DNA of 64,000 bases from Hellea sp. GTDB taxonomy: Bacteria > Pseudomonadota > Alphaproteobacteria > Caulobacterales > Maricaulaceae. The stretch is taken from NCBI GenBank assembly GCA_028224375.1, contig JAOIVW010000009.1, positions 1-64,000 of the forward strand. Reading direction: 5' to 3'. The notes under the pieces were generated by a model. The model made no database searches. It saw only the letters and a list, made by a program, of their open reading frames with translations, and was not told where the DNA came from. The translations under genes and the position numbers were made by a program. Of this stretch, positions 11,437 to 20,392 are shown piece by piece. The stretch's first letter is position 1. Each line of letters opens with the position of its first letter.

Positions 11437-12141
11437 TTAAGCTGTTTTAGCTTTTTTGGATTTCGGGGTTTCCGCTTTTAAGCGCTCTAAAATATCACTG
11501 GCTTTCACCTTGCCATTGTCACCAAAGCCTTCTTCGGCCAAACGGTTCATCACGCTATCGCCGGAGAGGTCGGCTTCGATTTCTTCGAGCGCTTCAATCG
11601 CGTCAACCGGGTCAGGGCTGCCGAGCAAACGCTTGAGCACGGCCTCGCCTTCGGCAATGGCGCTATGGGCTGAGATATCGCCTTTAATATAGGCAACAGC
11701 CCTACGCTCGGATTCTATGGATTTGGCCGTGATGAGACCTTGGCGCAAGTCAATCAGTTGGCGGTGCGTTTTTTCAATCGCCAGGCGCATACGTTCAGCT
11801 TTTTCATTAGAGCCGAGAAGGCTGCGCTCTCGCACATTACGCTCATTTTCCAGCTGCGCCAAAAGCGCGGCAGCATCATGGGCGAGCCCTTCTTTTCCGG
11901 CCGCCAAGGCTTTACGGGTGCGGTCTTCCAAGTCGGCCATGCGCTTTTCCAGAACTTCCAATGCGCGGCTTTCCGATTTCGAGCGGGTGATGAGGCTGGC
12001 CAGTCCCCGCTTAGCCATGGCGTGTCCCACCTCGGCCTCGCGAATTTTCTGTTCGATAATAATCGCCGCATGGGCTGTTTCCAGCTCTTGTTCGGCGCGG
12101 GCGGCCCGCCCTAAAAATATCGTCCGTAATGTTTTAAGCAT
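11437..12141 (-). CDS. pspA: PspA/IM30 family protein
   Basis: MLKTLRTIFLGRAARAEQELETAHAAIIIEQKIREAE... long coiled coil typical of PspA; SPDPVDAIEALEEIEADLSGDSVMNRLAEEGFG tail. Confidence 0.85.
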   Translation of the reverse strand: MLKTLRTIFLGRAARAEQELETAHAAIIIEQKIREAEVGHAMAKRGLASLITRSKSESRALEVLEKRMADLEDRTRKALAAGKEGLAHDAAALLAQLENERNVRERSLLGSNEKAERMRLAIEKTHRQLIDLRQGLITAKSIESERRAVAYIKGDISAHSAIAEGEAVLKRLLGSPDPVDAIEALEEIEADLSGDSVMNRLAEEGFGDNGKVKASDILERLKAETPKSKKAKTA

Positions 12142-12157
12142 CGTCAATTCCCTTTCA

Positions 12158-12226
12158 TGAACAACGTTCACAAATAAAATAGACAGATAAATGAACATTG
12201 TTCAAGTAAAAAATGAACGTTGTTCA
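12158..12226. promoter_or_regulatory. Three TGAAC-N3-GTTCA operators between pspA and tetR
   Basis: tgaacaacgttca (12158-12170), tgaacattgttca (12192-12204), tgaacgttgttca (12214-12226). Confidence 0.8.
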
Positions 12227-12316
12227 TTAAAAAATGTATGCTATAGAAAAGCGATAAGAGTTTCAGTGACTTAACTCGGGCTGAAAGAGCCATATTTTTT
12301 ACAAAAAGGCGTCGTA

Positions 12317-13015
12317 ATGGCCCCAAATGAGATCATCAGCCCCGCCGACAAAATGGCTTTAAGGGCTAAACAGGCCGATATACCGGCCTCTGGCGAGTCA
12401 AAAACGGCAGGGCGTAAACGCTTTGAACCTGAAATGCGCGAGCATGTCATCAAAGCCGCGACCCGCGCGATTGAGGCTAAAGGGCTTGAGGGTTTGAAAG
12501 CGCGGCCCATTGCACAGCGCGCCGGTATTTCCGTTGGCTCTATCTATAATCTCTTTGGTGATTTGGACGAGCTGACCCGCGTTATTAATGGCCGCACCTA
12601 TGACGCGCTCTACGAGATTGAGCGCAGCGCCTTGGAACAAGCTAGGGAAGCCGGGAAAACTTCGCGCGAGCAAATGATGGATCTGGCCGCCGCCTATCTG
12701 GATTTTGTCGAAACGCATCAAGCCATCTGGCTCGCCTGTCTCGCCTTTAACCGCAATCAAACAGACCTGCCACCGCAATGGTATCTGGATAAAGAGCAAG
12801 CCTTGTTCCGCATTATCGAAGACGCCATCGCCACCTTCCCAGGAGCGCAAGAACTCGAAGCCCGCCAGAATAATGCGCGCGCCCTCTGGGCCTCCATCCA
12901 CGGCATCGTAACCGTCGCCGTCGCCGACGGGTTCCTCATGCAACCCATCGCCAATGTCTGGACACAGATACAGATTATTGTGAATGCGGTGGCCGGGTCA
13001 TTGGAGGGGGAGTGA
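12317..13015 (+). CDS. TetR/AcrR family transcriptional regulator
   Basis: N-terminal HTH (HVIKAATRAIEAKGLEGLKARPIAQRAGISVGSIYNLFGDLDELTRVIN); divergent from pspA. Confidence 0.9.
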   Translation: MAPNEIISPADKMALRAKQADIPASGESKTAGRKRFEPEMREHVIKAATRAIEAKGLEGLKARPIAQRAGISVGSIYNLFGDLDELTRVINGRTYDALYEIERSALEQAREAGKTSREQMMDLAAAYLDFVETHQAIWLACLAFNRNQTDLPPQWYLDKEQALFRIIEDAIATFPGAQELEARQNNARALWASIHGIVTVAVADGFLMQPIANVWTQIQIIVNAVAGSLEGE

Positions 13016-13048
13016 TAAACTAATCTCCCGCTTTAAAAACCGCTACTT

Positions 13049-13106
13049 CTCCTCATCCTGAGGAGTTGTTTATTCCGAAGGAATCAACGACGTCTCGAAG
13101 GATTGG
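13049..13106. repeat. REP-like repeat, left copy flanking the GIY-YIG gene
   Basis: ctcctcatcctgaggag...cgtctcgaaggattgg; inverted relative to 13437-13494. Confidence 0.85.
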
Positions 13107-13112
13107 CTGCGT

Positions 13113-13421
13113 TCATCGCTTATCTCGCGTCGGTCCTCGTTTTGAAAGTCGTGGCAAGGCATCGTAATCCCCTCGGATAAGCGCTTCTTTCTTAATACGG
13201 CTCCAGCCCTTTATAGACCGTTCTGCCTCAATGGCATCCACGGCCAAATGGTAAGATTCAGCCCAGACTAATATCACCGAGCGTCTGCGACGCGTATAAG
13301 CCTTAGGGTAGACACCCAAATTATGCTCATCCACCCGTGTTTGAATATCCTCGCCACGATAGGTTCCTGTGTAGTAACGCCCATCAGCGCATAGTAATAT
13401 GTAGACCCAAGTTGGACGCAT
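13113..13421 (-). CDS. GIY-YIG nuclease family protein
   Basis: MRPTWVYILLCADGRYYTGTYRGEDIQTRVDEHN... YxL-x10-YTG GIY-YIG core, C-terminal R.E..IKGWSR.KK.ALI motif. Confidence 0.9.
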   Translation of the reverse strand: MRPTWVYILLCADGRYYTGTYRGEDIQTRVDEHNLGVYPKAYTRRRRSVILVWAESYHLAVDAIEAERSIKGWSRIKKEALIRGDYDALPRLSKRGPTRDKR

Positions 13422-13436
13422 AGTTCATACTAGCTA

Positions 13437-13494
13437 CCAATCCTTCGAGACGCCATCCAATCCCACGGATTGGAAAGCTCCTCAGGATGAGGGG
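13437..13494. repeat. REP-like repeat, right copy flanking the GIY-YIG gene
   Basis: ccaatccttcgagacg...ctcctcaggatgagg; ends identical to the reverse complement of the left copy, inner hairpin differs. Confidence 0.85.
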
Positions 13495-13527
13495 ATGGGG
13501 ATAGGGGATACCTGTTTCATCCCCGTC

Positions 13528-13550
13528 ATTACAAGGCTTGTCCTTGTAAT
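13528..13550. repeat. Perfect short hairpin
   Basis: ATTACAAGG-cttgt-CCTTGTAAT, 9-bp stem with 5-nt loop. Confidence 0.7.
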
Positions 13551-13676
13551 CCATTTCCCACCCATTTCACCCATCTACCTTGGTCTTATATGGAAACAGC
13601 CGGAGATAAGGTGAGTTTACCTCAGCGCGGCATTGCGGCGGGTTGATGCATGGCTCAGGGTAGGTAGAGTGACTGC

Positions 13677-14093
13677 GTGAACGACACATTAGATACCACC
13701 CCCATCTTCCTATTCGACGGACATTGCGTGCTGTGCTCTCGTGGGGTGCATTATGTTTTGCGGCATGAGACATCTCCCGATACGCATTTTGTGGCTATCC
13801 TTTCCGCAGAAGGGCGAGCGCTCGCCGCGCAACATAATATCGACCCTGAAAACCCGCAAAGCTTTCTTTGGATTGAGGGTGACAAGGCCCTGCCCGCCTC
13901 TGACGGCGTTCTCGCATTACTCCGCCATGTCGGCGGGCCTGCCTCTGTGTTTCGTCTCGGTAAAATCCTGCCACGCCCCTTGCGCGATTGGATGTATTAC
14001 GCAGTGGCCAAGAGACGTTATAAAGTCTTTGGCCGTACCGAGGCCTGTTACCTCCCCACCCCGGAAAATCGCCACAGATTTGTGCTGACTTAG
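13677..14093 (+). CDS. DCC-family (DUF393) thiol-disulfide oxidoreductase-like protein
   Basis: FLFDGHCVLCSRGVHYVLRHE; RYKVFGRTEACYLPT; GTG start. Confidence 0.85.
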   Translation: MNDTLDTTPIFLFDGHCVLCSRGVHYVLRHETSPDTHFVAILSAEGRALAAQHNIDPENPQSFLWIEGDKALPASDGVLALLRHVGGPASVFRLGKILPRPLRDWMYYAVAKRRYKVFGRTEACYLPTPENRHRFVLT

Positions 14094-14176
14094 TAAGGCG
14101 ACTCGCTTAGATGTTGACCAAGCCCATCACGGGTTGGGTTGGCGGGCGGCAACCCGTAAACAAAAATGAGGGACTC

Positions 14177-15517
14177 ATGTTAAGCTTATTTGAAATTGCC
14201 GCGCTTTTGCTCGTGCTATCGGCCATCCTGTCATGGCTGAACCGGGCTTATATTAAGCTTCCTCACACTATCGGACTTTTGGTGATGGCCCTTATCGCCT
14301 CCTTTGGCATCATCGCATTGGAGGCTTTAGTCCCCAGCTTACAAGTCTATGAGACCTTGTCGGGCGCGATCGGCCAGATTGACTTTAATGAGACTTTGAT
14401 GAAGGGCATGCTTGGTTTCCTGCTTTTTGCAGGCGCGCTGCATGTTGATTTCAGTAAATTACGCGACGCGAAATGGGCGATTGGCTCAATGGCGACGTTC
14501 GGCGTTATCCTCTCGACCTTTATTGTCGGTACTGGCTTTTACTTTATCGCCAAGCTTCTGGGCGTGCAGCTTCCCTTTATCTGGGCGCTTGTCTTTGGCT
14601 CGCTCATCAGCCCGACTGACCCCGTGGCTGTGCTCTCTATTCTTAAATCCGTTAAAATGCCGAAAAGCCTTGAAGCTAAAATCGCGGGCGAGAGCCTGTT
14701 TAATGACGGCGTGGGCGTAGTTGTCTTTACAATCGTTGTCGCCATTGCGGTCGGCTCGACAGGCGATCAAGCCTGGATGCAAACCATCATGCTCGCAGGT
14801 CCGGCTGAGGCTGCAGGCGGTGGGCATAGCAGCGCCATAACCGTGTTCAGCGTGGCAGAGCTCTTTATTGTAGATGCGATTGGCGGGGCTATCCTCGGCG
14901 GGATTGCGGGATGGATTGCCTACCGCATGATGGCCAAAATTGACGAACATGCGATTGAAATTTTAATCAGCCTCGCGGTTGTCGCGGGCACCTATGCGCT
15001 CGCCCAGCGCATTAATATTTTGGGGCATCACCTCTCCGGCCCCATCGCCGTTGTTGTGGCAGGGCTGATGATTGGCAATAAAGGCGCGAGCTTTGCGATG
15101 AGTGAGCATACCAAAGGCGCCCTCTTTGGCTTTTGGGAAATGATTGATGAGATTTTGAACTCTGTTCTGTTCCTGCTGATTGGTCTCGAGCTTTTAGTCC
15201 TCGGCCTCGTCCCGCAATATGCTTGGGCCGGATTAATTGCAATTCCGCTTGTTTTGGGTGCCCGTCTCTGCGCGGTTTTCGTGCCGATGAAAGTGATTGG
15301 CACGTTTAAGAACTTTACCAAAGGCGCAATTCCTGTGCTGACATGGGGCGGTGTGCGCGGCGGCATTTCTGTGGCGCTCGCCCTCTCTTTGCCCGAAAAT
15401 GAATATAAACCCCTTATTCTCACGGCAACCTACTGTGTGGTCGTCTTCTCAATCATCGTGCAAGGCCTAACAGTTAAGAATGTGGTGCAAAAATACGTCA
15501 CCCCAGAGCTAAAATAA
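14177..15517 (+). CDS. CPA1-type sodium:proton antiporter
   Basis: About 12 hydrophobic segments; LVFGSLISPTDPVAVLSILK, AGESLFNDGVGVVVFT, WGGVRGGISVALALSLP. Confidence 0.9.
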   Translation: MLSLFEIAALLLVLSAILSWLNRAYIKLPHTIGLLVMALIASFGIIALEALVPSLQVYETLSGAIGQIDFNETLMKGMLGFLLFAGALHVDFSKLRDAKWAIGSMATFGVILSTFIVGTGFYFIAKLLGVQLPFIWALVFGSLISPTDPVAVLSILKSVKMPKSLEAKIAGESLFNDGVGVVVFTIVVAIAVGSTGDQAWMQTIMLAGPAEAAGGGHSSAITVFSVAELFIVDAIGGAILGGIAGWIAYRMMAKIDEHAIEILISLAVVAGTYALAQRINILGHHLSGPIAVVVAGLMIGNKGASFAMSEHTKGALFGFWEMIDEILNSVLFLLIGLELLVLGLVPQYAWAGLIAIPLVLGARLCAVFVPMKVIGTFKNFTKGAIPVLTWGGVRGGISVALALSLPENEYKPLILTATYCVVVFSIIVQGLTVKNVVQKYVTPELK

Positions 15518-15533
15518 ACGATAACTGTCAAAA

Positions 15534-15548
15534 GTGTTATATAATCAC
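15534..15548. promoter_or_regulatory. Possible Zur/Fur-family box upstream of the small His-containing protein and TonB receptor
   Basis: gtgTTATATAAtcac imperfect dyad, 36 bp before the ORF at 15585; resemblance to alphaproteobacterial Zur boxes is from memory. Confidence 0.3.
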
Positions 15549-15584
15549 CTAAGCTGTATTGACCTTTTCAGATAATCTATTCAT

Positions 15585-15896
15585 GTGAGCGCTGTGAAAG
15601 AGCTATTTTCATATCGTTGGCTAGTCGGCGCCTTTATTGCGCTCTTCTTTGCTATGCAAAGCTATGGCGCCGCTCACGCGAGTGCTTATGGCGACGCGCC
15701 GCATGACCATGATGGTGTAGCCTGTTCGGTCACGGTTGTTTCAAATGACCATATCGCTATTACGCCGCCACCGCCTGTCACGCCGCTGATAACCTCAGAT
15801 AGCGTAGAGACCGTTTATCCTGATTTTACTTCCGTAACTTACCTGAGACCACAGGGCCGCGCACCGCCGCCCCGAGGACCACCTGCTTCCAATTAA
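15585..15896 (+). CDS. Small secreted or membrane-anchored protein upstream of TonB receptor
   Basis: Hydrophobic N-terminus, then ASAYGDAPHDHDGVACSVTVV and Pro-rich tail; GTG start. Confidence 0.5.
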   Translation: MSAVKELFSYRWLVGAFIALFFAMQSYGAAHASAYGDAPHDHDGVACSVTVVSNDHIAITPPPPVTPLITSDSVETVYPDFTSVTYLRPQGRAPPPRGPPASN

Positions 15897-15961
15897 CTGA
15901 CCTCCTATCTCTTGCTGTGTTTTTACGCGGCTAATTTTGTTTGTTAAATTGGAATACCTTC

Positions 15962-18025
15962 ATGAATACCTATTTTTTGCGCGGCGCATCAGCTGCAACC
16001 CTTCTTATCTCTGTGTCCACATCTGCCTTCGCCCAAGACGGTCATCTGTTGGACGAAATCATTGTCACGGGCTCGCCTTTGGTACGCTCCGTTGACGAAG
16101 CCATCACCGGCGTTTCCGTCCTATCGGGCGAAGAATTGTCGGAACGCTTAGCCGGCACTATCGGCGAGACCCTTAAATCCGAACCCGGCGTCTCCTCCAC
16201 CTTTTTTGGCGCAGGCGCTTCGCGGCCCATTATTCGCGGCCAAGGCGGAGACCGCGTGCGTGTACTGACCAATGGCATTGGATCCATTGATGCTTCTTCA
16301 GCCTCTCCTGACCACGCCGTTGCCGCCGAACCCGCACAAGCCGAACGTATCGAAGTTGTGCGCGGCGCGGCAATTTTGCGGTATGGCTCTTCAGGCTCTG
16401 GCGGGATTGTCAATGTCATAGACGGACGTATTCCCAGCGAAAAGCCTGACGACGGCTTAGACGGCGCTGTTCGCATTGGCGCAAGCTCAGTGGATAGTGG
16501 GCGCGAAGCTGCGGGCTCGCTTGATTTCGGCGCAGGAAATATTGTGTTTCATCTGGACGGCACATTTAAAGAAACTGACGATTACAAAATTCCTGGCTTT
16601 GCCGAGAGCGCTGTTCTCCGAGACCTTGAAGCCGCAGAAGATGGCGGTGAGGGCGGCGACGAAGATGAAGCGCGCGACCTGCTTGAAAACTCGGCAACTA
16701 AAACAACCGGAATTACAGGCGGTGTATCTTATGTAGGCGACCGCGGATTTTTTGGCATCGCCTATCATAGAACAGACTCAGATTATGGCATCCCTGGAGG
16801 TCATGAAGAAGGCGAAGAAGAGGAAGGCGGCTTCGGCGAAGAAGAGGAAGAAGGCGAAGAGCAAGTCACAATCGACCTAAACCAAGATCGTATTGATGTG
16901 AATGGCGCCTTGGAATTGGACGGCTTCATTGAAAAAGTACAATTTTTCGGCGGTTATGCAAATTACGAACATACAGAATTTGAAGCCCCCGGCGAGCCCG
17001 GCACCGTTTTCACCAATGAAGGCTTTGAAGGTCGCTTCGAAGCTATACAAGAAGAACGCGGCGGATGGACAGCTGCTCACGGCGTACAATATCGGTACCG
17101 CGATTTTGCCGCCATTGGGGATGAAGCCTTTGTCCCGCCGACGACGACTGAGCAAATTGGTATCTATACCTTCCATGAAGTAGAATTGGGTGAAATCCAC
17201 CTTGAAGGTGCGGGACGCTATGAAAATACGTCTCAAGATAATAGCGTGACAGATGAAACCATTGACTTTGACCTGTTCAGTATTTCGGCCGGCGGTGACT
17301 ACCATCTCTCTGACGCTCTGCGCATTGGCGGGACGGTTTACCGCACAGAGCGGGCACCAACCACGGAGGAGCTCTTTTCTAACGGGCCGCATTTGGCAAC
17401 GAGTCAATTTGAAATCGGCGACGCTGATTTGGGCAAAGAAACGGCTACTGGCATTGAAGGGGCTATCCGTTACCGCGCAGACGGGCATTACCTAACCCTG
17501 AATAGCTACTACACAGACTACGATGACTTTATTTTCGAACGGGCTACAGGCGAAGTCGAAGACGGGCTTGATGTCTCCCAGTTCACAGGCATAGATGCCA
17601 CCTTTAGAGGATTTGAAGTTCAAGCTGGCGCGGATTTAGCCGAGATTGGAAACTTTACCTTAAAAGGGGACTCCTTGGCCGAATATGTACGGGCCAAAAC
17701 GGATACCGGAGACCTTCCCCGTATTCCGCCATTTTCTGTCTTAACAGGTCTTGAAGCGGAAAGTGATCGTTATACCTTCCGCGCGGAAGTTGAATACACC
17801 GCAGAGCAAAACAAAATCGAGACATTTGAGCTCCCGACAGATGATTTTGCGCTCGTCAATCTCTTTGCAACATGGCGGGCCCCTGCGGGCACTCAAGATG
17901 TTAGATTAAGTGTATCCGTTTTAAATCTACTGGATGATGATGCGCGCCAGCATACATCATTCCTAAAAGACACTGTGCCGCTACCGGGCAGAAATTTCCG
18001 GTTTAATATGTCGACTAAATTTTAA
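15962..18025 (+). CDS. TonB-dependent receptor, ZnuD-like (putative metal uptake)
   Basis: Signal peptide, plug domain (SGEELSERLAGTIGETLKSEPGVSSTFFGAGASRPIIRGQGGDRVRVLTNG), C-terminal beta strand NFRFNMSTKF; acidic loops EEGEEEEGGFGEEEEEGEE. Confidence 0.85.
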   Translation: MNTYFLRGASAATLLISVSTSAFAQDGHLLDEIIVTGSPLVRSVDEAITGVSVLSGEELSERLAGTIGETLKSEPGVSSTFFGAGASRPIIRGQGGDRVRVLTNGIGSIDASSASPDHAVAAEPAQAERIEVVRGAAILRYGSSGSGGIVNVIDGRIPSEKPDDGLDGAVRIGASSVDSGREAAGSLDFGAGNIVFHLDGTFKETDDYKIPGFAESAVLRDLEAAEDGGEGGDEDEARDLLENSATKTTGITGGVSYVGDRGFFGIAYHRTDSDYGIPGGHEEGEEEEGGFGEEEEEGEEQVTIDLNQDRIDVNGALELDGFIEKVQFFGGYANYEHTEFEAPGEPGTVFTNEGFEGRFEAIQEERGGWTAAHGVQYRYRDFAAIGDEAFVPPTTTEQIGIYTFHEVELGEIHLEGAGRYENTSQDNSVTDETIDFDLFSISAGGDYHLSDALRIGGTVYRTERAPTTEELFSNGPHLATSQFEIGDADLGKETATGIEGAIRYRADGHYLTLNSYYTDYDDFIFERATGEVEDGLDVSQFTGIDATFRGFEVQAGADLAEIGNFTLKGDSLAEYVRAKTDTGDLPRIPPFSVLTGLEAESDRYTFRAEVEYTAEQNKIETFELPTDDFALVNLFATWRAPAGTQDVRLSVSVLNLLDDDARQHTSFLKDTVPLPGRNFRFNMSTKF

Positions 18026-18996
18026 AGCCGTAAACTAACAGCTTCTGCGGCGGCCAGTCCTGAGAGATACGCTCCCTCAACTCGGCCGCCCAGACACCAA
18101 TCCCCGCAGGCTGCCAGGCCGAGTGCGGGGTCATATAACGTCCCCTGCTCTGGCGATTTAGAAACTGACGCATAAAGCCAGCGGTGCAGACTGAGGTGAG
18201 GCGCTTTAGAGACATCTATGCTGCATAAAGCACTTGCTGACGCTTCCATCTGAGCTTGCACCCATGCTCTGTCAGCTTCGGCATGCTCATTTGACCAGTC
18301 AGGCGCAGCGTGAACCATGAGAGTTGTGACGGACTCATTTCGATTAGGTTTGGCGCTGTTGACGGCAAGCCAAGCATTGACATCATTATTGACGCGCAAT
18401 GTGTCCCAGCCAAAATCATGATGACCGACCCAGCCAACCATCAGCGCGAAACAAGCCTCCATTTTTGTAGCTTTCAGCGCTGCCATGCAGCTAAACTCGT
18501 TCGGCAATAAATCAATGGCCTGCACAGAAGGCACAGCGCAAATTATGTAATCAAAGCCGCCCTCCTCTTGGCCGTCTTCAAACGCCAATGTCCATTTCTT
18601 GTTATCTCTTTTCAGTTTCGAAACTCTGGCCCCTAAGGAAATACCTAGACCCTCAGCCATAGCCTTCGGCCAGCTATTCATACGCGGCGTGCCGACAAAC
18701 CGGTCACCGCCCGTATCTGCCGTCATCTCGCCGTCTTTTTTATAGACAGCGCGGCCTTGCCACGGGGCCACGACGCCTTGCTCTATCGCGGCTTCAACGG
18801 CATTTTGAAAACGTGGGTCACGCGCCGTGAAATATTGCGCGCCGTGGTCAAATTCGTAATCCCCCGCATAGCGCGTGGACATACGCCCGCCCACACCACG
18901 AGATTTATCAAACAGCATGACCTGCGCAACGTGTCTGAGCTGATGCGCCGCTGTCAATCCTGACAGTCCTGCGCCGATAATCGCAATTTTAAACAT
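18022..18996 (-). CDS. FAD-dependent oxidoreductase (renalase-like NAD(P)-binding)
   Basis: MFKIAIIGAGLSGLTAAHQL Rossmann motif; VMLFDKSRGVGGRMSTR; FDHGAQYFTARDPRF. Confidence 0.85.
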   Translation of the reverse strand: MFKIAIIGAGLSGLTAAHQLRHVAQVMLFDKSRGVGGRMSTRYAGDYEFDHGAQYFTARDPRFQNAVEAAIEQGVVAPWQGRAVYKKDGEMTADTGGDRFVGTPRMNSWPKAMAEGLGISLGARVSKLKRDNKKWTLAFEDGQEEGGFDYIICAVPSVQAIDLLPNEFSCMAALKATKMEACFALMVGWVGHHDFGWDTLRVNNDVNAWLAVNSAKPNRNESVTTLMVHAAPDWSNEHAEADRAWVQAQMEASASALCSIDVSKAPHLSLHRWLYASVSKSPEQGTLYDPALGLAACGDWCLGGRVEGAYLSGLAAAEAVSLRL

Positions 18997-19101
18997 ACAC
19001 CGCATTATCCTGTTCTATGATGAGCCTCTGCGATATGAAGTTTTACCGCTCTGCACAAGTCATCTGCCTAGGATTTAAGAGAACGGGAGTAATGCAAACT
19101 C

Positions 19102-19129
19102 ATTGGTATGACCAATTATATCAATTGGT
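19102..19129. promoter_or_regulatory. GntR/FadR-subfamily type operator
   Basis: ATTGGT-atg-ACCAATT-atatc-AATTGGT nested dyads; further AATTGGT half-site at 19157-19163. Confidence 0.55.
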
Positions 19130-19339
19130 CTATATGTCGGTATACAATTACTTGTTAATTGGTTTTATCCTCTGGATTCAGGACAAAATCTAAGCTAGGT
19201 GTCTTTTTGAAACGGCGGCTTATCCATACATGTTCAAATTACGAACACTATGTGACGAGTTTGCACGGCTAAGGACTATATTTTTACTTTGTGATTTCAC
19301 GAAAATAAGAACATGACAGCCTTTCGAAATTAGAAGGAT

Positions 19340-20356
19340 ATGACTGTGACAACTAAAATAGCAATTAACGGATTTGGACGTATCGGGCGGAATATTTTGC
19401 GCGCCCTCGAGGAGAGCGGACGCGATGACATGCAGGTCGTTGCCATTAATGATTTGTCCTCGACCGATAACCTGGCTCACTTGTTAAAATATGATTCCGT
19501 GCATGGACGTTTTGGCGGCACTGTTAGCAACACGGAAACGTCGATCAATATTGGTAAAGGCGATATCCAAGTCACCTCTATTCGTAATCTCGAAGATCAG
19601 AACTGGGCGGATAATGATGTTGATATTGTTATGGAATGTACGGGCATATTTACAGACCGCGACGCCGCAGCGAAACATTTAGACGCCGGCGCAAAACGCG
19701 TTTTGGTATCTGCGCCCGGTAAAGATGCTGAGAAAACGATTGTTTACGGCGTCAACCACGACACCCTGACCAAAGATGACCTTGTTGTCTCTAATGCCTC
19801 TTGCACGACAAATTCCCTCGCCCCTGTTGCGAAAGTTTTGCATGATTCTTTTGGTATTGAGAACGGCTTCATGACAACCATTCATGCCTATACGGGCGAT
19901 CAGCCCACGCTCGATACTATTCACCGCAAGGATTATAACCGTGGACGCGCAGCGGCCATGTCGATGATACCGACATCAACAGGCGCGGCCAAAGCCATTG
20001 GCCTGGTTATCCCTGAGCTTAACGGCAAATTGGACGGCAAAGCCATTCGCGTGCCCACACCCAATGTCTCCGTAGTTGACCTAGTTGTGAATACGACAAA
20101 ATCTACCGATGCCGAGGCTGTGAACGCGGCCATACGCGCGGCGTCTAATGGAGCTTTGAAAAATATCATGCAGCTTATTGACGATAAGACCGTCTCGATT
20201 GACTTTAATCATGACCCGCATAGTTCAAGCGTTATGAGCGAAGAAACGGTCGTCATGGACGGCAACATGGTCCGCGTATTGTGCTGGTATGATAATGAGT
20301 GGGGTTTTTCTAACCGGATGCTCGACACTGCTGCCGCAATGGCAAAATTCCTTTAG
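19340..20356 (+). CDS. gap: Glyceraldehyde-3-phosphate dehydrogenase
   Basis: KIAINGFGRIGRNILRAL, SNASCTTNSLAPVAKVL, HAYTGDQ, WYDNEWGFSNRM. Confidence 0.95.
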   Translation: MTVTTKIAINGFGRIGRNILRALEESGRDDMQVVAINDLSSTDNLAHLLKYDSVHGRFGGTVSNTETSINIGKGDIQVTSIRNLEDQNWADNDVDIVMECTGIFTDRDAAAKHLDAGAKRVLVSAPGKDAEKTIVYGVNHDTLTKDDLVVSNASCTTNSLAPVAKVLHDSFGIENGFMTTIHAYTGDQPTLDTIHRKDYNRGRAAAMSMIPTSTGAAKAIGLVIPELNGKLDGKAIRVPTPNVSVVDLVVNTTKSTDAEAVNAAIRAASNGALKNIMQLIDDKTVSIDFNHDPHSSSVMSEETVVMDGNMVRVLCWYDNEWGFSNRMLDTAAAMAKFL

Positions 20357-20392
20357 ATTTTTTTGGAAATTCCCTTTTGGGAGGAGACTAAC

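Noticed and set aside
12398-12943. Minus-strand ORF of 181 aa inside tetR
   Set aside because: Antisense of a clear TetR gene; no RBS or domain support.
14486-14950. Minus-strand ORF of 154 aa
   Set aside because: Antisense to the antiporter gene; His/Asn/Arg-rich, no support.
16804-16864. GAA/GAG-rich tract as a microsatellite or CRISPR-like repeat
   Set aside because: It is an in-frame acidic loop of the TonB receptor with irregular codon pattern, not a spaced repeat array.
16877-17488. Minus-strand ORF of 203 aa
   Set aside because: Antisense to the TonB receptor frame; composition looks like a shadow ORF with no domain.
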